A stretch of DNA of 64,000 nt from Granulicella aggregans (GTDB taxonomy: Bacteria; Acidobacteriota; Terriglobia; Terriglobales; Acidobacteriaceae), in the NCBI RefSeq assembly GCF_014203275.1, contig NZ_JACHIP010000004.1, positions 558,001 through 622,000 on the forward strand, in the 5' to 3' direction. The position numbers and the translations under genes are program-made. How positions within the stretch are numbered: the stretch's first letter is position 1; each line of letters opens with the position of its first letter. Positions 25,292 through 33,814 of this stretch are shown here, piece by piece. A model generated the notes under the pieces. The model did no database searches and was not told where the DNA came from. It saw nothing but the letters and a program-made list of their open reading frames with translations.

Positions 25292-26923
25292 ATGGGCCAG
25301 AACAGCAACCGGGACAATCAGCCAGGTTCACCAATTGGCACAATCGACTCCGTCCGCCTCGACTCCTGGAAGGAGATTGCCTCCTACCTGCATCGTGATG
25401 CGCGAACCGTGCGGCGCTGGGAACGAGAGCGTCGGCTCCCGGTCCACCGGGTCCCCGGAGGAGAACGCAGCGGTGTCTTCGCCTACGTCGATGAACTCGA
25501 CCGATGGTTGCGCGCTTCAGACGCGGTGCCCGTTGAGAGTTCTAGAATTACCTCCGAGGTAGAGGCTGTCGCCGAAGAGAGCTCTCCAGTAACTAGTGCG
25601 CTGTTGATTATCGAGTCTTTGCCTGGCGGGATTCTCCTGACTCCGGTTACCGCCAACTTAGAAGAGGAGCGGGTCGGTTCTACTGTTCGGGACGAAGCAT
25701 TGCAAATGCCTTCTTCCTCTTCGAAAGAGGACGCTGGCAGCTTCTCCAACCTGCTAACTTCGAGTTCTTTCCGCGAGCGACGATCGCCACCCCAAAGGCC
25801 GCCGGTAGAGAAATCTCGATGGGCGTTCTACGGCATGGCGCTCTTGCTGATTGTCGGCGTCATCGCCGGTTCAAGCTTCGCCGTCGTTCACTACCGGAGA
25901 TTCCATGCACCCGGTCGCGAGATAGCGCATTCCAACCCTGAGGCAAAGGAACTCTACCTGCGTGGGCGATACTTCTGGAATCTGCGGACAGAGAGCGGCC
26001 TCAATCAGGCGATTGACCTCTTTACCCAGTCGATCGTGAACGATCCGCACTATGCTCCTGCGTACGCGGGACTTGCGGACTCCTATCTTCTTCTACGCCA
26101 GTATGGCCATATGTCGGACGCCGAGGCCTATCCACGCGCCCTGGCTGCCGCAAGACAAGCCGTTGTGCTCGATCCCTCGTCGCCCGACGCCCACCGTTCG
26201 ATCGCATTCATCCTGCGCTTCTGGAACTGGGACATGGCTGCGGCAGAGAAGGAATATCTTCGCGCCATCGAACTCGACCCGAAGAATTCGCAGTCGCACC
26301 ACTGGTACGCGACGGCGCTGTTCTCCGCTGGAAGGCTGAAGGAAGCTCTCGCGCAGATCGATCTGGCCCGGTCGCTCGAACCACAGTCGGTCTCCGTGCT
26401 TGCTGACCGGGGCCTGATTCTGAGCTCCGAAGATCCTGATCGAGGCGCGCAGGCGCTCAGGCAGGTCGCACAGAGCCAGCCGGAGTTCGCCTCGGTCCAC
26501 TCGTATCTATCCAGGGTCTATCTCAGTCAGGGCGAATACTCCGAGTTCCTCTCGGAGTCTCGTACTTTCGCTGCAATGTCGAACGAAGCAGAGAAAGTCG
26601 CGCTCCTCGATCAAGCGCGCAAAGATCTAGAGACGCACGGCCCGGTATTCATGTTGCGCAACCTGGCTTCGAGCTACGCTCCGCTCGCAGACAGCGGCCA
26701 TGCCTCTGCTTACTCTGTTGCGCAGCTCTTCGGCATCGCGGGCGACGAAGGCCGCGCGATCCACTATCTCCAGGTAGCGTGCGACCGTCGCGACCCGGGA
26801 TTCCTCAGCTTCGAGTCCGATGTTGCCTTCCGCCAGGTGCGGACGACTCCGGAGTATCTCGCGCTTCTAGCTCGCAAAGATGCGATGCCGATTGCGCGTC
26901 TGGATCGGCCGAATTCGCTTTAA
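25292..26923 (+). CDS. One-component HTH regulator with membrane segment and TPR sensor
   Basis: A 543-residue protein. Residues about 22-72 form a winged-helix-like DNA-binding domain (LDSWKEIASYLHRDARTVRRWERERRLPVHRV...VFAYVDELDRWL), similar to MerR/excisionase type. A linker and one transmembrane helix (about 178-200, FYGMALLLIVGVIAGSSFAVV) follow, then several TPR units (AYAGLADSYLLLRQYG, AHRSIAFILRFWNWDMAAAEKEYLRAIELDPKNSQSHHWYA). This fits a membrane-bound one-component regulator sensing outside the cytoplasm, a design common in Acidobacteriota and similar to CadC/ToxR. Its targets are unknown; it precedes the sigma/CHAT locus. Confidence 0.85.
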   Translation: MGQNSNRDNQPGSPIGTIDSVRLDSWKEIASYLHRDARTVRRWERERRLPVHRVPGGERSGVFAYVDELDRWLRASDAVPVESSRITSEVEAVAEESSPVTSALLIIESLPGGILLTPVTANLEEERVGSTVRDEALQMPSSSSKEDAGSFSNLLTSSSFRERRSPPQRPPVEKSRWAFYGMALLLIVGVIAGSSFAVVHYRRFHAPGREIAHSNPEAKELYLRGRYFWNLRTESGLNQAIDLFTQSIVNDPHYAPAYAGLADSYLLLRQYGHMSDAEAYPRALAAARQAVVLDPSSPDAHRSIAFILRFWNWDMAAAEKEYLRAIELDPKNSQSHHWYATALFSAGRLKEALAQIDLARSLEPQSVSVLADRGLILSSEDPDRGAQALRQVAQSQPEFASVHSYLSRVYLSQGEYSEFLSESRTFAAMSNEAEKVALLDQARKDLETHGPVFMLRNLASSYAPLADSGHASAYSVAQLFGIAGDEGRAIHYLQVACDRRDPGFLSFESDVAFRQVRTTPEYLALLARKDAMPIARLDRPNSL

Positions 26924-27361
26924 ATCAGTCGGCATGTCCCCGAAGATCCGTCACTTTCTCGCCCAAAAAATTTAAAAATGCAGTTCATGAAACGCTCTGC
27001 GCTTCTGCGGCACTACCTTCTGTCGCCGACCTGAGCAGCAATCGGCCGCCGGATGAGTGGTGCAGAGCCTCAATCCCTTCCCGGTGATATCGGGTCCCCC
27101 TTCCAACACTGGAGAGGGGGACCAACTCACGCTGGCGCATTGGAGTGGAATCGCGATGGAATCGGTAGAGATCATGTCGGAGCTGGCGATAGTAGCATTC
27201 ATCGCCTGTCGGCTGGTCTGGTCAACGGACGCCGTTAGCCCAGGCCCCGTTGAAGCAACCATTGCGAAGCCCAGCGATCCCGATGCTTCCGGTAGACTTC
27301 GCTGGTTGTCACCGCGGCTGTGCGATCACTCCATCTTCCGGGCAAAGAGTGGGAGTTGCTC
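26924..27361. other. Intergenic region, 438 bases, before the sigma factor
   Basis: No gene is convincing. Open frames on both strands here (for example 27057-27365 plus, 26972-27262 minus) lack family patterns and compete with each other. The region holds a strong hairpin at 27093-27123 and presumably the promoter of the sigma operon; no -10/-35 pair is clear. Confidence 0.5.
27093..27123. promoter_or_regulatory. Strong hairpin upstream of the ECF sigma gene
   Basis: GGTCCCCCT and AGGGGGACC pair perfectly over nine bases and extend with TCC/GGA around the loop AACACT. There is no T tract on either side. It lies about 240 bases before the sigma factor start, so it could be a leader or processing structure. 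Confidence 0.4.
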
Positions 27362-28108
27362 ATGAGCGTGGCGCAGACCATTCCTGTTGTTACTCCCCCC
27401 GTTTCGGGCTCTTGGAAACAACTACATACGCCGGGGATGAAGCCAGTTGCCGACAGCCCCAGGCGTCCTGCGATGCTATCCTTGAAGCCTCTTCAAAGGA
27501 TGGGATCTGTCTTGCAATTTCATGCCTTCGATGCAGACTATCTGGAAAGTCTTCGTGCCGGAGACCCCCAGACGCAAGAGCACTTCGTCTGCTACTTCAC
27601 AGAGTTGTTGCACCTGAAGCTGCGCTCGCGTCTGCGCTCTCCGCAGGCAATCGAAGACGTGCGCCAGGAGACCTTTGCGCGCGTGCTCCTGGCGATCCGC
27701 AAAGAAGGTTCGCTGCGACAGCCTGACCGTCTCGGCCCATTTGTAAACACTGTCTGCAACAACGTTTTGTTAGAGCACTATCGTCAAACGGCGCGCAGCG
27801 ACTCTCTCGATGAAGAGGGATCTCCCGAACCAGTTGCGCCCGGCGGCAGCGTCCTCGATGCTGTCCAAACGAAACAAATTGGGGAACAGGTACTCAAGGT
27901 TCTCGAAGATTTGGGCGACCACGATCGCTCCCTGCTAAAGGCTGTCTTTCTCGACGAGCGCGATCGCGACGATGTCTGCCGCGAGTTTGGCGTGGATCGC
28001 GACTATCTCCGAGTCCTGCTGCATCGGGCCAAGCACATCTTCAAGGCGGCTTACCTGAAGAAGAACGGAAACCGGTTGCCCTTTGGGCCGGCTACGGGTG
28101 AAGCATGA
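27362..28108 (+). CDS. ECF-type RNA polymerase sigma factor
   Basis: A 248-residue sigma-70 family factor. The ATG at 27362 has GGGAG seven bases upstream; the frame extends further to 27320. After an unusual N-terminal extension of about 45 residues, region 2 is seen in DADYLESLRAGDPQTQEHFVCYFTELLHLKLRSRLRSPQAIEDVRQETFARVL, and region 4 in LLKAVFLDERDRDDVCREFGVDRDYLRVLLHRAKHIF. The stop overlaps the downstream anti-sigma frame, so they are coupled. Likely controlled by the anti-sigma; target genes probably include the rest of this operon (inference). Confidence 0.9.
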   Translation: MSVAQTIPVVTPPVSGSWKQLHTPGMKPVADSPRRPAMLSLKPLQRMGSVLQFHAFDADYLESLRAGDPQTQEHFVCYFTELLHLKLRSRLRSPQAIEDVRQETFARVLLAIRKEGSLRQPDRLGPFVNTVCNNVLLEHYRQTARSDSLDEEGSPEPVAPGGSVLDAVQTKQIGEQVLKVLEDLGDHDRSLLKAVFLDERDRDDVCREFGVDRDYLRVLLHRAKHIFKAAYLKKNGNRLPFGPATGEA

Positions 28109-28194
28109 TGTTTATGTCGGAGGCAGTGCGAATAGAAGGATGGCTCATTCCGGGTGGGTGGAGCGCCAAGAGTGCTGCCAGGAAAGCAGGAAAT

Positions 28195-28914
28195 ATGGAT
28201 CACCGTGAAGCATTAGAAACCATGGCGTCGGAGCGGTATCTCCTGGGCGAGCTTAGCCCGGAGCAGCGCGACGCCTATGAAGAACACCTCTTCGACTGTA
28301 CCGAGTGCGCGAGCGACGCGATGCTTGGTGCGGCCTTCATCGACCGCGCCAAAGCGGTTCTTCCAACCATGCAGGCATCGAGCGCGCCGCAGCGCGGTTA
28401 CGTCCCCACCAAGGCCGAGCCGGCAAAGCGCGACTGGTTTGCGTGGCTCCGCCCTGCGTGGCTGAGTCCTGCATTGATGGTGCCGGTATTTGCCAGCTTG
28501 ATCGGCATCATCGCTTACCAGAATCTGGTCACTTATCCGGCGCTCGAAGTTGCCGCGAACGAACCCCAGATACTGCCCGCTCCGACGCCGCTTCACGGCG
28601 ACACGCGAAGCGCGCTTCCGGTCGTTCACGCCGACCTCTTGCAGGGAAGCACCGTGCTTGTCGAAGTTCCGGAGGGCGGAAGCTATGCGTCCTGGAAGTT
28701 CGACTTCTACAACTCGGCCGGCAAACTGATCTGGACCCGTACCGTGGCGAACTCCAGCCCCGCGCAAGATACCCAGACGATCTGGTTGCCCGGCCACATC
28801 AAGCAGGACACCTATAAGCTCGCCGTATCGGGAGTGAACTCGACCGGTGAAGTTGTTCCTGTCCAACAACACCTTTTTGATCTCCAGGTCGTTGACCCCA
28901 AAGTCAAGAAGTAG
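28195..28914 (+). CDS. Anti-sigma factor with zinc-finger-like N-terminus
   Basis: About 239 residues from ATG 28195 (with GCAGGA before it); an in-frame ATG at 28105 overlaps the sigma stop. The ZAS-type motif EEHLFDCTEC (H-x3-C-x2-C) lies near residue 26-35, as in zinc anti-sigma domains that hold ECF sigma factors. One membrane helix follows (LMVPVFASLIGIIAYQNLV), then an extracytoplasmic beta-sandwich (VLVEVPEGGSYASWKFDFYNSAGKLIWTRTV). It probably transmits an envelope signal to the sigma factor. The C-terminal domain's ligand is unknown. Confidence 0.85.
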   Translation: MDHREALETMASERYLLGELSPEQRDAYEEHLFDCTECASDAMLGAAFIDRAKAVLPTMQASSAPQRGYVPTKAEPAKRDWFAWLRPAWLSPALMVPVFASLIGIIAYQNLVTYPALEVAANEPQILPAPTPLHGDTRSALPVVHADLLQGSTVLVEVPEGGSYASWKFDFYNSAGKLIWTRTVANSSPAQDTQTIWLPGHIKQDTYKLAVSGVNSTGEVVPVQQHLFDLQVVDPKVKK

Positions 28915-28955
28915 CGTTATCATGCAATCCTGAGTCTCCCGAGGAAAACACCGCA

Positions 28956-29837
28956 ATGTCTGATTCGGCTATCGTCAACGGAGTCAAGCGCACGCACTAC
29001 CATCACGCCGAAGCGAAGGCGCTTCACGGAGATTTTCTCCTCCCGCTTAAGCATGTGATCGAGCCGCAGGCGGTCGCCGCGCTCGAAGCCGCCGGAGGCT
29101 ACCTGTCGCAGCACGCTCTGCCCTTCCGCTCCGAGGGAGTCGTCTCGTACCGCGCCGCGCACACCCAGGTCGCGGGGAACAAAGACAAGAAAGACGGGCA
29201 TGGATGGAGTACGGTCAGCACCTCCGTGGTGGAGGGCCTGAACATCCTTGAGGTTGTTACCGCCGATCGCGTCGTCGCTCAGATCTTTGCCGAGTATCCG
29301 CTTGAGGGATATGTTCCCAAGATTTCGTTTCTTGGGACACGCTTCGAGAACCTCCGCATCGCCGGCGTACCTGTGGACGTGAAGCTGAACATTGATCTCT
29401 TCGGGGACAAGCCCGTCGGCGATGGGCATTACACGAAAGACACCGGATTCATTGGCCGTGTCGGCAGGCAAGCCGAGAAGCTTTTATCTTTCGGCAAACT
29501 CGAGGACCCCACTCTCGAACGCTACAAACTATACAATCAAGGCGCAGTCTCAGGTAAAGACAAAGATGGCAACTACACCGAGACCATTGAATGTTCGCTG
29601 GTAGACCAGATCGAGGGGACCTTCCCGGGCTCGACATACGGGCACGCCCTGTTCGTTCCCCACTTCGGGACGATTCACTTCGCGACGGTGAAGCTGTTGC
29701 AGCACGACTTCGATCTGAAGGGCGTTCCGCACAAGACGACGGTCGAGTTGACCATGATCGACGCGACTCTGGGCTGCATTGGCCATGGAAGCGCATCAGC
29801 GGCGTCGGCAAAGACGAACGGCGCTACGGCCCCGTAA
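28956..29837 (+). CDS. Unknown beta-rich protein in the sigma/CHAT locus
   Basis: A 293-residue protein without signal peptide or membrane segment. No catalytic motif is apparent. The pattern STSVVEGLNILEVVTADRVVAQIFAEYPLEGYVPKISFLGTRFENLRIAGVPVDVKLN suggests a repeated beta-sandwich, loosely like choice-of-anchor P type domains, but I do not claim homology. It follows the anti-sigma gene by 41 bases and its 3' part overlaps the open frame of the CHAT gene. Could be a partner or substrate of the CHAT protease-like protein (inference). Confidence 0.7.
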   Translation: MSDSAIVNGVKRTHYHHAEAKALHGDFLLPLKHVIEPQAVAALEAAGGYLSQHALPFRSEGVVSYRAAHTQVAGNKDKKDGHGWSTVSTSVVEGLNILEVVTADRVVAQIFAEYPLEGYVPKISFLGTRFENLRIAGVPVDVKLNIDLFGDKPVGDGHYTKDTGFIGRVGRQAEKLLSFGKLEDPTLERYKLYNQGAVSGKDKDGNYTETIECSLVDQIEGTFPGSTYGHALFVPHFGTIHFATVKLLQHDFDLKGVPHKTTVELTMIDATLGCIGHGSASAASAKTNGATAP

Positions 29838-32383
29838 CCTGGGCGGCCAGCGGAATCAGACCTCGAAGGTGGTACTCCGCCGTCATCCCATTGCTCGCGC
29901 TTGTACTGGTTCTGCCTCTCTCCGATGTGGCCCCTGCGAATGCTCCAGCCTTTTTCGACCATGCGCGCCGGACGTTTCTGCATGGCTATCTTGATGCTGC
30001 GCAGAAGGAAGCTGAGGTCGGATACCAAAGGTTTATCTTCTCTCAACCCGCCTGGGGGCGAAGGTTTCAACTTCTTCAGGCAAACGCAATGGCATGGCGG
30101 GGCCTCAATGAGCAGCTTCTGACCTCTCTCGCAGACGACCGGATACCCTGGGTCGATGTCGATGACAAGGTCCAGCGGTTGGCGCTCGAAGTCGGATCCC
30201 TGACTCGGCTTCACCGTCTCCCCGAAGCGGGCGAGAAGCTCCAGGAAGCACAGAAGCTCTGTGGCGCAACGCGCTCCGGCCAGTGTGGCACGGTCCTTCT
30301 CTCGGAGGGCCTTTATGAGTTAGAACAAGGGAAGTCCTCACAGGCTCAAGAGTCGTTTCTTCGAAGTATGGAGTTCGGGCGAGCCAGCCATGATCGCATG
30401 CTCGAAGCAAGCGCTCTGCTCAACCTCGGTCATATCGCTTCTGAAGAAGAGCACCACGACGAGGCGCTCGAATACTACCGTCGAAGCGCCACAGCCGCCG
30501 CTAAGCTCGGCGCAAACGATCTTCTACAGCGTGCTCTCTTCAGCGAAGGGTATGAGCAGTACGCTTTAGGAAACTCTGAGAAAGCGTTGGAGATGTACGT
30601 TGCCGCGGAAGACCGGGCCAAGTCTCTCGGAGATCTAGGATTGCGTTCGCTGATTCTCGCTGGCACGGCGCTTGCCTATGCTGACTCCGGGCAGTCCACT
30701 TTGGCAGAGCGTTCCGATCTGCGAGCTATCGAGTTAGCCCGCAAGATCGGCAGGAAACAGACTGAGATCGATGCTTCGATGGATCTTGGGCGGCTCTACA
30801 TCCGCCTTAACAAGCCGAACGCCGCAGACATATACCTGAACCAGGCGAGCTCGATGTCTGCCGCGACGGGAAGCTCCGTGGACCTCTTGACCTGCAGCCT
30901 CCTGAGAGGGGAAGCTGCGAGCCTTCGTCGTGATTATCCTCGCTCCCTCCAACTGTTCGAAGAGGTCGCCAGTTCGCCAGACAGCCAGCCTTCCATGCGG
31001 TGGCAGGCAGAGCACGGGTTGGGCCGTATGTACGAAACGCAGGGGGACATGGTCTCTGCTCAGCATTCGTACGAGGCGGCTCTTGGACTTGTGGAGGGTG
31101 CTCGCGCCGATCTGAACCAGGAGATCTCGCAACTTACCTTCCTCGAAAATGCCTCGAGCATCTACGACGACTACATCCACCTTCTCGTCAGCGAAGGAAA
31201 GACTCAAGAGGCGCTCGAAGCTGCCGATTGGAGCCGCGCTCGCACCCTGCAGCAGGGGCTGGGGTCGTTATCAAAGCAGGATGCCAGGCAGCCCAGCGGG
31301 ACGTTTACCGCAGCGCCGAAACTGAAGGAAGTCGAGATCGCGCGAAAGGCGAATGCGAGCCTGCTCTTTTACTGGCTTGGAGAGCGGCAGTCCTATCTGT
31401 GGGTCATCACGCCGGAGCGGACGCAGTGGGTCGCTCTGCCCCCACGGTCCGAACTTTTGCCGTCGATCGAGCGCTATAAGCTTGCCATTCTTTCGCTGAA
31501 GGACCCATTGAAAGCCGATACCGGCGAGGCCGCCAAGGATGCTTCCTCGCTCTACCGGGATCTGGTCACCCCCGCAGCAGGTCAGCTCAGGCAGGATCGT
31601 CCCGTGGTCCTATTCGTCGATGGCGAAATGGGGCAGTTGAACTTCGAGTCTCTCGTCGTGCCATCGCCTTCTCCGCACTTCTGGATCGAGGACGCGACGG
31701 TTCTATCAGCACCATCGATTCGAATGTTTGCGGAGTCCGTCCGCACCTCGCCCGCTGCCGGAAAGAACGAGCCGAAGATGCTGCTCTTCGGCGATGCAAC
31801 GCCGTCCGGCACAGAGTTTCGCGCGCTTCCTATGGCGGCACTCGAGATGGAAAAAGTGGAGAGCTACTTTCCGGGCAACGCGAAGATCTTTCAGGGTGCG
31901 CAAGCGACTCCGGCGGCCTATCTTGCGAGTAGCCCGGAGAAGTTTCAGTACATTCACTTCGTCACCCATGGCACTGCCAGCCGGACGGACCCGCTGGAAT
32001 CTGCGGTGATCCTTTCACCGGGCGGCGCAGGTGAGGATACATACAGGCTCTACGCCCGCGACATTCTGCAACATCCTATCGACGCGCAGCTTGTGACCAT
32101 CTCCGCGTGCAACAGCAGCGGGTCAAAGTCCTTTGCTGGCGAAGGGATGGTCGGGCTTTCGTGGGCCTTCCTGCGTGCCGGCGCGCATAACGCCATCGGC
32201 TCCTTATGGGAAGTGAGTGACGCCTCTACGCCCGAATTAATGAGCACCATGTACCAGGAGTTAGGTCGAGGGCAGGCACCGGCCGCTGCCCTGCGCTCGG
32301 CCAAACTCTCTCTTATCCACTCCGGCGGGCACTTCAATAGACCGTTTTACTGGGCTCCGTTTCAGCTCTATGCCGGACGCTGA
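29591..32383 (+). CDS. TPR-CHAT caspase-like protein
   Basis: A large protein with an N-terminal hydrophobic segment (RRWYSAVIPLLALVLVLPLS), a long TPR array over about 500 residues (YDLEQGKSSQAQESF, ALEYYRRSATAAAKLGAND, AEHGLGRMYETQGDMVSAQHSYEAAL) and a C-terminal CHAT domain. The CHAT dyad is intact: His793 in HFVTHGTAS and Cys840 in ISACNSSGS, numbered from 29591. The true start is unclear: ATG at 29591 lies within the previous gene, and after that gene's stop the only usual start is TTG at 29891. CHAT proteins are caspase-like proteases or their relatives, used in separation, cell death and defence. The hydrophobic N-terminus suggests export or membrane anchoring. Confidence 0.88.
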   Translation: MFAGRPDRGDLPGLDIRARPVRSPLRDDSLRDGEAVAARLRSEGRSAQDDGRVDHDRRDSGLHWPWKRISGVGKDERRYGPVTWAASGIRPRRWYSAVIPLLALVLVLPLSDVAPANAPAFFDHARRTFLHGYLDAAQKEAEVGYQRFIFSQPAWGRRFQLLQANAMAWRGLNEQLLTSLADDRIPWVDVDDKVQRLALEVGSLTRLHRLPEAGEKLQEAQKLCGATRSGQCGTVLLSEGLYELEQGKSSQAQESFLRSMEFGRASHDRMLEASALLNLGHIASEEEHHDEALEYYRRSATAAAKLGANDLLQRALFSEGYEQYALGNSEKALEMYVAAEDRAKSLGDLGLRSLILAGTALAYADSGQSTLAERSDLRAIELARKIGRKQTEIDASMDLGRLYIRLNKPNAADIYLNQASSMSAATGSSVDLLTCSLLRGEAASLRRDYPRSLQLFEEVASSPDSQPSMRWQAEHGLGRMYETQGDMVSAQHSYEAALGLVEGARADLNQEISQLTFLENASSIYDDYIHLLVSEGKTQEALEAADWSRARTLQQGLGSLSKQDARQPSGTFTAAPKLKEVEIARKANASLLFYWLGERQSYLWVITPERTQWVALPPRSELLPSIERYKLAILSLKDPLKADTGEAAKDASSLYRDLVTPAAGQLRQDRPVVLFVDGEMGQLNFESLVVPSPSPHFWIEDATVLSAPSIRMFAESVRTSPAAGKNEPKMLLFGDATPSGTEFRALPMAALEMEKVESYFPGNAKIFQGAQATPAAYLASSPEKFQYIHFVTHGTASRTDPLESAVILSPGGAGEDTYRLYARDILQHPIDAQLVTISACNSSGSKSFAGEGMVGLSWAFLRAGAHNAIGSLWEVSDASTPELMSTMYQELGRGQAPAAALRSAKLSLIHSGGHFNRPFYWAPFQLYAGR

Positions 32384-32423
32384 CTTCGTTCCTGGCACGC
32401 GGTGATACCTTCAGAATCAAGAG

Positions 32424-33593
32424 ATGGCAGACGGCTCAACAAAATCGCTCTTACCCTCTCTTCACCCGCGCGGACGGTTGATCTCGGCTTTGGTGCTCAT
32501 CCTCGTCGCGGCTCCGCTAATCTTGCTCGCGTTCCGAAGTGAGGGCCTGGACTTCAGGGCCTTTTACGTCGCGGCTAAGGCATCGGCCGCACACCTTGAC
32601 GCCTATGCCGACAATCGCAACTTCGGTGCGCAGTTTGCCGATGTAGCAACGGACAGCGGCATAAGTCGATGGATCTATCCTCCGCCCGCGTTATTTTATG
32701 TCGCTCCGCTCGGCCATTTTTCCTATAGTTCCGCGAAAATTCTATTTGAGCTTCTCTCCATCGCCGGGTTGGGTTGGGTGCTTCTTTTCCTTGGTCGACG
32801 ATTTGAGATCCCCACCGTTTGGATCATTCTCGCCGGTATCGGTCTGCCCACGATTGCCTGCGTGCAGCGCGGCCAGGTCGATCTGCTGATACTGCTGTGC
32901 ATCGTGGTAGCTTACCGGTTCTCCGACAGGTTCTGGGCGGGCCTGCCGCTGGGCGTCGCCATCTCGATCAAGATCTTCCCTGCAGCGTTGCTGCTCTGGT
33001 GGCTGCTGGAGAAGCGTTTCAAAGCGGCTGCAACCGCGATTCTCTTCACGGTCACCCTCAGTCTCCTTGCCGCGTGGCGCTTTGGCGTTTCGAGTTATGT
33101 CAGCTTTCTCCAGAATCTGACGACACTTCACTCCCAGGTGTCCTCGAGTTCTTCAGTGGTGTCTCCCTTCGCGGGACCCTGGTTGTCCCTCAGTCCGGGC
33201 TTCGTCGGTTCCTATAACAACCCGCTTATCCTGCTCGATAACGCCGGCATCTTCGTTGGATTTGTTCTGACGGTGGTCGCGGCGTTACTTCTCTACTTCA
33301 AACGCGTGGCTCCCGAGGTTGGTTTCTTCAGCATGGCGCTGATCTCGCAGTCGATGAATACGACCCTCTGGACGATGGGTGTCGTGATGTATATCCCCAT
33401 TTGCCTCGTCGCCATCGGAAGACTGCGCTCAAAGCTCTTCGCACTCTTGCTTCTAGTCCCTCTCTACCTGCCCTCGCAGGTTCGCATCTTCGGCGTGACT
33501 CCTCGGCTTGTTCTCGCTGTGGGATTGATCGCATGGCTGGCGACCAGAGAAGAGGCATCGTGCACTTCCAATTCGTCTACAACTTACGCGTAA
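32424..33593 (+). CDS. GT87-type membrane glycosyltransferase
   Basis: A 389-residue protein with about nine or ten membrane helices. The first external loop has GLDFRAFYVAAKA with the conserved aspartate, and WIYPPPALFYVAPL follows, as in GT87 (DUF2029) polyprenol-phosphate-mannose dependent mannosyltransferases. Such enzymes glycosylate lipids or polysaccharides on the outer face of the inner membrane. Next to MBOAT and SGNH genes this suggests an envelope glycan. The sugar and acceptor are not known. Confidence 0.8.
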   Translation: MADGSTKSLLPSLHPRGRLISALVLILVAAPLILLAFRSEGLDFRAFYVAAKASAAHLDAYADNRNFGAQFADVATDSGISRWIYPPPALFYVAPLGHFSYSSAKILFELLSIAGLGWVLLFLGRRFEIPTVWIILAGIGLPTIACVQRGQVDLLILLCIVVAYRFSDRFWAGLPLGVAISIKIFPAALLLWWLLEKRFKAAATAILFTVTLSLLAAWRFGVSSYVSFLQNLTTLHSQVSSSSSVVSPFAGPWLSLSPGFVGSYNNPLILLDNAGIFVGFVLTVVAALLLYFKRVAPEVGFFSMALISQSMNTTLWTMGVVMYIPICLVAIGRLRSKLFALLLLVPLYLPSQVRIFGVTPRLVLAVGLIAWLATREEASCTSNSSTTYA

Positions 33594-33668
33594 CATTGGC
33601 TTTTTCGGTCAGAATCCGGTTGAACGGATGCCCCCGGTGCCATACCCTTAACCGGTGTTGTGCTTGCT

Positions 33669-33723
33669 TTGCCTGAAGCGGTGAAGACGACACCTCAGTT
33701 GCCTGAAAGCGGTGTCACGACAC
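33669..33723 (+). repeat. Two 25-base direct repeats upstream of the MBOAT gene
   Basis: TTGCCTGAAGCGGTG... (33669-33693) and TTGCCTGAAAGCGGTG... (33699-33723) share a common GACAC end and are 30 bases apart start to start. They lie 92 bases before the MBOAT start in a 221-base gap. They may be regulator-binding sites; they also contain GACACC/GGTGTC inverted pieces. Confidence 0.6.
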
Positions 33724-33814
33724 TGCGGTAGAGAATTTGGGCAAACGCCCCGAACTCAACGAGAGTTGCAGTCAACGGGGAAGGTGCACGCTACTTCGAG
33801 GGATTTGACGGCTC

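Noticed and set aside
27057..27365. 102-codon open frame upstream of the sigma factor
   Set aside because: No recognisable fold or ribosome site, and it runs into the sigma gene start; antisense frame in the same place is equally open.
28956..32383. Type III-E CRISPR Craspase-like (TPR-CHAT with gRAMP) system
   Set aside because: No CRISPR array, Cas7-like or gRAMP gene in the window; the CHAT protein also has an export-like N-terminus.
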